The position numbers were made by a program, and so were the translations under genes. The notes beneath the pieces were generated by a model. It had not been told where the DNA came from and did not search any database. It worked only from the letters and a program-made list of their open reading frames with translations. A stretch of DNA of 64,000 nt from Verticillium longisporum. Taxonomy: Eukaryota > Ascomycota > Sordariomycetes > Glomerellales > Plectosphaerellaceae. The DNA is taken from assembly GCA_019188255.1 (NCBI GenBank), contig JAETXT010000010.1, forward strand, positions 1,240,001 through 1,304,000, given 5' to 3'. Positions 57,801 to 64,000 of this stretch are shown piece by piece (the stretch's first letter is position 1; the number at the start of each line of letters is the position of its first letter).

Positions 57801-58547
57801 CGCTGTCCCTCCTGTAGCCTCTTGGCCGTCTTGACGAGGGCAGAGAGCTCGGACAGGAGAGACTTGCGGCCCTTACGAAGGCTCTCGTGGCGTTGGATGA
57901 TGGCTGACTCACGGGTGAGGCAGTGTGTTCGTTCCTATGACGGGGCGCGTCAGTTGGGCGCAGACATGGTCAGCACAGCACAAAACAAGACGTACCAGTA
58001 GATACCGCACACCGGCAATAATGCCCTTCATGAACTCCTGGTTGCCGAAAATCTCGCTGTCGTTGACCGAAGTGCTTCGCAAAAGGTCCCAGAAGTTCAA
58101 CAAGGCCTTGAGTAGGTTACCCATCTCTTCCGGGTCATATGCCTCGCAGTAATTTGTGGGAAGCCATCCTCTTGCACCCGACAGAAGCAGTGTCCCATCC
58201 GCCCAGCCGTTTGTGTGTATTGAATGTACCAAGATGACGTCGCCTTCGTTGAGCGGCAAGGTGACGCTCGAGTCGGTGATGGAATAGTTGGGCTCAAAGG
58301 GGTAGAACGCCCTCAGCAAGTTGTGGAAGACGGGTGGCGGCAAGGGTTGGTGGGAGAGGTCTTCGTGGGAGCCGTTAGGGGTATCTGGCGGTGTCATGTT
58401 GGAATGGTGATAGGGATTGTGGTCGTTCTCGTGGAAGTGCTCCGAATGTGACAGGCCATGGCGCAGAGAATCGGACCTGGGTTTGTGGAGGTTGAGGGGA
58501 GCAACCTGAAGACTCGCTCGCATGGTTTGGCCGTTCAGCATGACCAT
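54870..58547 (-). CDS. CDC25: Cdc25-type Ras guanine nucleotide exchange factor, one frame break near 55724
   Basis: Activates Ras by GDP release, feeding the cAMP/PKA and MAPK pathways. Exons are 58547-57996 and 57934-54870, with a 61-nt intron (GTACGT to CATAG) joining VRYLL to ERTHCLTRESA. An SH3 domain (LLRAFYPFEPNYSITDSSVT, GWLPTNYCEAYD) lies at about residues 78-140. A helical region follows, then a Ser/Pro-rich linker, the RasGEF N-terminal (REM) domain at about 715-860 and the catalytic CDC25 domain at about 900-1160, with KRATVIKQWIKIAHQCLELH, NYDGLMAIICSLNSS and PFLGMYLTDLTFVDIGNPA. The frame changes between FDPLEVAR and LTIKQMNIFCAILPEELL; one missing base near 55724 explains it, and this one is not in a long run. 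The joined product is about 1205 residues from ATG 58547. The open frame extends to 58700 without an ATG, so an upstream exon is possible. Confidence 0.93.
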
Positions 58548-61500
58548 GATCGCCGGCAGGTGATTTGGGGGACCATGGGGGAAGTAGGCTGTTTCCGTCA
58601 GAGGCGGCGCCTGTCGATGGGTTCTCGACTCTCGGGTCCACCGGGTCGAGCCAGCTTCAGCCTCGCTGAAGTCCCAAGGAAAGATGGCGGACTGTCTCAA
58701 ACGAGTCTCGACGGTTGCTCGCGACGCTCAGCTGACAGGTCGTAGCGTCGATTGATCAATTGGAAAGGATGTGGTGCTTTGGGCGTTCGCGAAGAATCAG
58801 GACTGATATCCCACGTTGGAGTGGCACGGCGTACAGTGACGTTGGTCTCGAGGGTGGCTGCTTGCTCCTGGTAGACTGACGGTCGATGAGCGATGACAGC
58901 CCAGGCTCGAAGTTTGGAGTCGCGACGAGCAAGTTGTGTTATTGTTGTGGTGCGGTCGGTATGTTCCCTCGCGCCGGAGAGACGTGTATTGGTGAGTACT
59001 TGGAACGTAAGGGGAAATGGACGAGAGAAGGGGAGGGGGAAGGGGGATCAACAGGAATGTCACGGCCCTAAAGACGTTCTCTGGACCTCTTGCTCTGACA
59101 TGGGGTGGATTGGGAAGGGGGTGGAGGGTGGGAGGGTCGATGGGAAGAGGGTGTGGGGGGCAAGAGGGTGCTTTGGACAGTGGGCTTGCCCCTTAGCACT
59201 TGCTGGATAGATGCATACGCTTGCTCAGAGACAAGAGTGACAGGACAGGGGACAGCACGGGTAGGGGAAGGCAGGGGTAGGGAAAGGCAGGGGAAGGGGG
59301 CCGTGAGTGGGCGCAGGGGTGAGGGTGGGAAAGCGAAGGGCAATGGAAATGGCAAGAGAGATACCATGTAAATGGGCAGGGGGCAAGCCTCGACTCGTAG
59401 TTTCGGGAACCAAACGAGGGCCGGCTGGGCGATGAACGGACCCAAGGAGCTACTTCCAGTAGTGGTTGTACTCACTCAGGTCAGCCCAATCCCAATCCTG
59501 CGCCGGTACCGCCTTAGGTGACGATGGGTGGGATCCGATGAGGTGGGCAGCTGGTGGGATGGCGAAGTGCAAGACAATAGCGACGATCCATCGGCATTGG
59601 TGTTGCCCCTGCCCTTCGCCCAAGTTGATCATGTAGGAGTCATGTTCTGTGGTCCCTGGGGAGACGAGACAATTCGGAACCAGGTCTGTGGGCGCCTGGT
59701 GGGTTGGGCCGAGGGCATTTGGCGAGTAAGTGAAGTACCAAACTCGGCCTTACGCAGGTAGTCATTTATTAGGAGGCTTGGGTTTTTTTTCATGTGCTCG
59801 TAGATGGGGCCAAAGGAGACAATGAAAGCAGGGGAAATCGGGTAGGAAAGACGGTGATATGATACGAGTATGGCGATTATAGGGTTTTGATCTTAGTTCT
59901 GATCACAGTCGTATCTTGATTGAGTACAGACGATCTCCAGGGGCCTGATTCGAAGAAGGAGGAAGAAGAGAGAAAATGAAGAGCACTGCAGAGCACTACA
60001 GAGCAGTGCAGAGCATGCTCGTGGAGATCCTGCCAATTCACATGGCTTTCGCGTTGGTTGACCCTCGGACTTGTGCTGTGACCCAGGGCGGTTTGACCGT
60101 CGTGACGGTGATGAGTGGGTGACTCGCTCCTTACATCCGAGAACTGACAGGAGCGCAGAGCCTAGTCGATGCATCCCGATTCAGTCGCTTATCGGGGCAC
60201 TCGCTCGGTGTGCGTTGCGTGCTGAGGTGCTATGCACTACTGTATGTACATGCAATGCGGCATGGCATGGGGTGATGCGCGATGCCCACGGCGCGCCAAA
60301 GGGCGAGTGCTGGCTGACGAGTGTTGGGTCGCCCACGGCCGGCACCCACGCCCCTGGGGGTGAAGCGGCGAAGCGGAGAGAGCACAAGGGACAAGGGGAG
60401 CTCCCTCGGAATCCCAGTTCGCTACAGGGATAGCGACCGGGGGAAAGCGATACGGCAGGGGGAGACAGACGAGCGGAGGAGCAAAAAAGAAAGAACGGGG
60501 TCCCTACGAGGCGTGGGGCCACCAGGTCCTTCCTGCTCGACGCCCACCGCCGGCCCCACTCGAGCTCTGTGCCTTCCCTGACCTCAGCGCCATAGAGGAA
60601 GCTCCTGCCCATCTCCCCCTCCGACCCCGCCCCGCCCCAATGGCACTTGCTTGCTTGCTTGCTTACTGGGTCTGACTGCCCTGCTCTTACTGCCTGACGC
60701 CGCCTGAAGATGGAAATGGGTCGTGCTCAGATCAACCAGCAGTACCTTCCTTAGTAGTAGTGCCTTAGCATGAGCAGTAGCCACCCACCCAATGCTCGTG
60801 CTTTTACCTGTGCAGCGGCGCTCAGGCGCAGACACACTTCCTCGTGCACCACCTCGATGCAACACAATGCTTTGCTTTTCTGCCCCTCCGGCTCTTGTCT
60901 GTCCCTTACTTGCCCCTTCTTACATGTATGTCCAGCCGCCGGTTAGCATGGTCCAGCCGCCGGGTGGCACGATGTCCACAAGACTCAATTGCTCCGGCCC
61001 GCCATCATGAACACAGGTATCATTCAAGGCTTGCCGACCCTGCAACCTCGGACCATTCGATGTGCAGTACATCTTCGTTAGCTTGGACCTGGACTCGACT
61101 TCCGCATCCCGGCCTCCGAATCCCGGTGTCTCCATCCTACACACGTTCGCGCGCCAACAGAGTCTTCCGCAATCACCGCAAGTCATCAGAGTGCTCAGAA
61201 ATTTCGCGGCTCAGCACGGGGCAGTGGCAGTCCGTTGCCGCGTGCCCGATGCGATCAGAAGCATTTCGGTCGCCCCGTTGCTCCCCTGCTTCGTGCCAGA
61301 GTAACGGGTCACAGCTCATTTGACAGGCGGGGCCAAACCCTGGACACCACCAGACGAAAACGAGCCTTGTTGCCTCGAGTCCTGGTCAACGCCCTGCTGA
61401 TCGTGTGCGGTGAGGGCAACAGGAGGGGTCGATCAGAGCCGGCCAGGTCAAGCCTCACTCCTCAAATCAACCAGAGGCCCCCCCGGGAGCGACGGCGCAG

Positions 61501-64000
61501 CAAGCCGAGATCAGGGCTCTCGTCGGGGGCACCAACGTACATGTACATGGTAGCGCCGTCTATTCGATCCTACGGTACCAACCGGGGTCAATCACTGCAG
61601 CGAACGATGACCTCATCTTCACCACTGGCCACTAGGCGGTCGTCGCTTTACTTGTTCGCCCGGGTTGGACCAACGGTTCGATCATGGCCGCAAGGGCCCG
61701 CGCCCAGGCAATCTCGCAGCCTCGCTCGTGTCGCGTTGTCCTCATCCTCGTTCGTTGTGCATATCTTTTTCGGGCTCATCACGGCAACGGGCTCCGTGCT
61801 TTTCGTCCTCGACACCGCAAGCAACCAAAGTCGTGTCAGAAAGGCTGTGGTCATGATCTTTGTGTATGCTGAAAAGAACAACATGCAGGAGAAAGGGTTA
61901 ATGAGCGGATCCCGAAGCCTTCTTGTTTACGAGATGATGACCAGTGATGCGGGCTTTGCGAGTCCCTCGCTACCAGTGGGCCAAGCGGGGCACATGGAAC
62001 CAACTACCACCCCCGAACTCACCGCTTGACTTGCGAACCAGGTGGCGTTGACTTTGGATCAAGAGGTTTTTGCGTGCGCACGCCGGCAATTGCGATCCTT
62101 CTGTGATCTACCAGCTGGCTCTTTAGTCGACTCAAAGTAGATGTTTTGTTGGCACTTGGGTGCGGCAAACATGGCAAACAATAAACCCCGATATCGTTGG
62201 CAAGCCGGACCAAGACCTTGGCTCAGGTTCCCCACGACCGCAAACCCTCTTCCAAGACCTAGTTGCTTCTTGACTGCTGCCTGCCAACCACCATTGCCGA
62301 GAGGCAAAACATTCGAGCATCCAAGACGCACCAAATCGACACCACTGCAAGTCAGCAAGCCATATTCAAAGACATCTCCAATGGTGTACCGTGCGTCGGC
62401 GAGCGGAGGCAATACACTGACTGGCTGATGGAGTGCCACGGTTGTAGCCACGCTACTGCTTCCTTCTCCCTGTAGCCGTCATCACAGGCACCGCCGCCGT
62501 GGAAGCGCAATGTTGTCCTGGACTGTGTTATACTCCCAAAAGCAACAGCTAGATCATTCTGTCTCTTGTCATCGGTCCGGCATAATCTGAAACAGCACCC
62601 CCTCCAGCAGACGACGACCCTGTCTTGCTTCCCTCCTTTGTTCGCCTCGCGCGAGGTGTCACTAACTAGTGGCCCCAAGAGTTTGACGCTGTCAATGCAA
62701 AATGGCTGCGCGAGGAGCAGGACGTATCCCTTCGTAAACTATCGAAATCAGTGTCCATATTGACACGCGTCAAGGGACGCCATCGCTGGCACCACCGTAC
62801 AGCCAGCAATTCAGTCCTACACATGATCCGCTGATGCATGGCCGGGCCTACATTCATCAATGCGGTATCTTCGCAGCCACACATGCACTACAACGTCGCC
62901 TACACATGGAGAAGTCAATCAGCCAGGCCGCCTCGCGCTGGCCTCAAGCGCGACTGTACTGTTGCCACCTACCTGCGTCTCGGTTGGCAGGTAACGCAGC
63001 TGCCACGATGGCACCTCGACCGGAATGGACACTGGCAAGGCTGGGCTCCTGCATGCCACTAATGACCCCGGCCACCGATTGCACTTCCGATGGCTTTTCG
63101 ATGGCTGGCCGCTCAATGAGTTAATAGGGAAGAAATCTCGGCTCACCTCCCCGATATGGGAACAGGGCAATTCCCCTCCAGCTGGAACACACTCAGTGTT
63201 GCAGTGATGCGGATACCGGATAATGGGGAAGATCGACTCGGTTCCGCCGGATGGTTCATACTGCAGGCGGTTGAAGTCTATTCCTCCATGGCACTCTGCA
63301 ATACTCTGGATATCGACATGCATAGTATTGGCAGAAGGATTCTTGTCATAACAAGTGTGGCCTCTTCGAACCCGCCGCCTCATTGCCTAACAAAGCTCCC
63401 TCTCGTCCAGATCACCTGACAGACATTGGTTGTTCTTCCACGCCTTGGGGAAACCGAAAGGGCTAGGCCAATACAGGGTCACGCCCTCCCCAGAGTGTCC
63501 CTGCCAACTGCCATGTACATGGCATACCTCGCCAGGATGCAGGGTCCCCCTGTCGCAAAAGCTCTGCCTTGAGCCGAGTACTGTGAGCCCAGACCACACG
63601 ACCCACATGACCATGCCTGGTTGACAGCCAGAACAGTCCCCAAGATCAGCAATCCTCGAACGATGTCTACCTTCGCAGACGCCACATGACCGGCCGCGTT
63701 GAGCAATGCAACTACGTCTCCTCGACACGATATCGGAGGGTTGTCGTCTGGGCCGGGAATAATGTCTGCCTGCCTGCCCTTACATTGCCCGTTCCCAGCG
63801 GCTCAGTTGCCTACAAGCCGGACTTGCCGGATGTCGAGCGACTCATGGGAAATTTGTGAGCGAATACACTCTACATTGCGGCCCTCGGCCAATAAAGCAC
63901 TCCGACGGGTCTAAGGATATAACAAGTCCATCACGAGGAGGATTCGGTAGTACAAAACTGCGGCGCCTGGTGAGAGCTGTTCATGCGTTCCAAATGTTGC
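58548..64000. other. 5.4-kb right end without a supported gene
   Basis: The left 500 bp should be CDC25 promoter or leader. Beyond it, the plus strand at 59040-59350 is strongly G-rich (GGGGAAGG-type units). There are short direct repeats (GCAGAGCAC at 59982-60016, TTGCTTGC at 60648-60664), and nothing that reads as protein. Frames of up to 264 codons (61235-62029) lack conserved features. The adjacent locus may begin beyond the window. Confidence 0.5.

Noticed and set aside
61235..62029. 264-codon plus-strand frame near the right end
   Set aside because: No domain-like text and no good start or splice context.
1..64000. Secondary-metabolite cluster around the MFS exporter
   Set aside because: No polyketide synthase, peptide synthetase, terpene synthase, P450 or pathway regulator is present near it.
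1..64000. tRNA, rRNA or CRISPR elements
   Set aside because: No cloverleaf with a matching T-loop, no rRNA signature and no regularly spaced repeat array was found by eye.

Overview
The window is nuclear DNA of a filamentous ascomycete, most likely a Sordariomycete and probably of Hypocreales type. The reasons are 46-80 nt GT-AG introns with CTAAC/CTGAC branch sites, C/G-rich third codon positions, scattered GGTACC/TAGGTACCT clusters between genes, and a set of Pezizomycotina-type proteins (14-TM MFS exporter, DUF7702-like and DUF4050-like proteins, BET protein with a diverged first bromodomain, SH3-RasGEF). There are no operons, bacterial signals, CRISPR arrays, rRNA or recognisable tRNA genes. 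The order looks like ordinary core chromosome and not a biosynthetic cluster.

Layout: a Ser/Pro-rich hypothetical gene (256-1288 +) converges on an MFS exporter (1582-3459 -). Then come a beta-carbonic anhydrase (5867-6820 +), an M6-like secreted metalloprotease (7941-9916 +), an Mgs1/WRNIP1 AAA ATPase (10137-11858 -), the mitochondrial Fe-S carrier Isa1 (12605-13545 -), an ARMH3/DUF1741 armadillo protein (14260-16506 -) and a very large disordered protein (17116-21315 -). A poor 12-kb stretch (21.3-33.5 kb) holds only a DUF7702-like membrane protein (26392-27350 -) and two copies of a fold-back repeat element. After it come a DUF4050-like protein (33516-35437 +), a Utp12-domain ribosome biogenesis factor (36175-37470 -) divergent from the BET protein Bdf1 (39556-42597 +), a single-pass membrane hypothetical (43489-44163 -), a decayed gene zone with an epimerase pseudogene (about 45.7-46.35 kb), a DnaJC28/DUF1992 protein (46787-48399 +), an UNC93-like transporter (48632-50286 -) and the Ras exchange factor Cdc25 (54870-58547 -). 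The last 5.4 kb has no supported gene.

The most important pattern is that seven genes are each split by one to three apparent single-base losses. Most of these fall in runs of 4-6 C or G, and every one has the same sign (one base missing). Restoring one base per run gives continuous, conserved-looking reading frames. This points to homopolymer contraction in the assembly and not to seven independent pseudogenes. Automatic annotation would split these loci into false short genes.

I found no convincing new multi-gene system. The better leads are the palindromic element at 29361-29778 with its deletion derivative, the 1400-residue disordered protein with a Met/Gly/Asn tail, the uncharacterised tail-anchored-like protein at 43489-44163, and an AG|GTATGT junction inside the first ARMH3-like intron. 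All intron boundaries were placed by eye from splice consensus and frame continuity.
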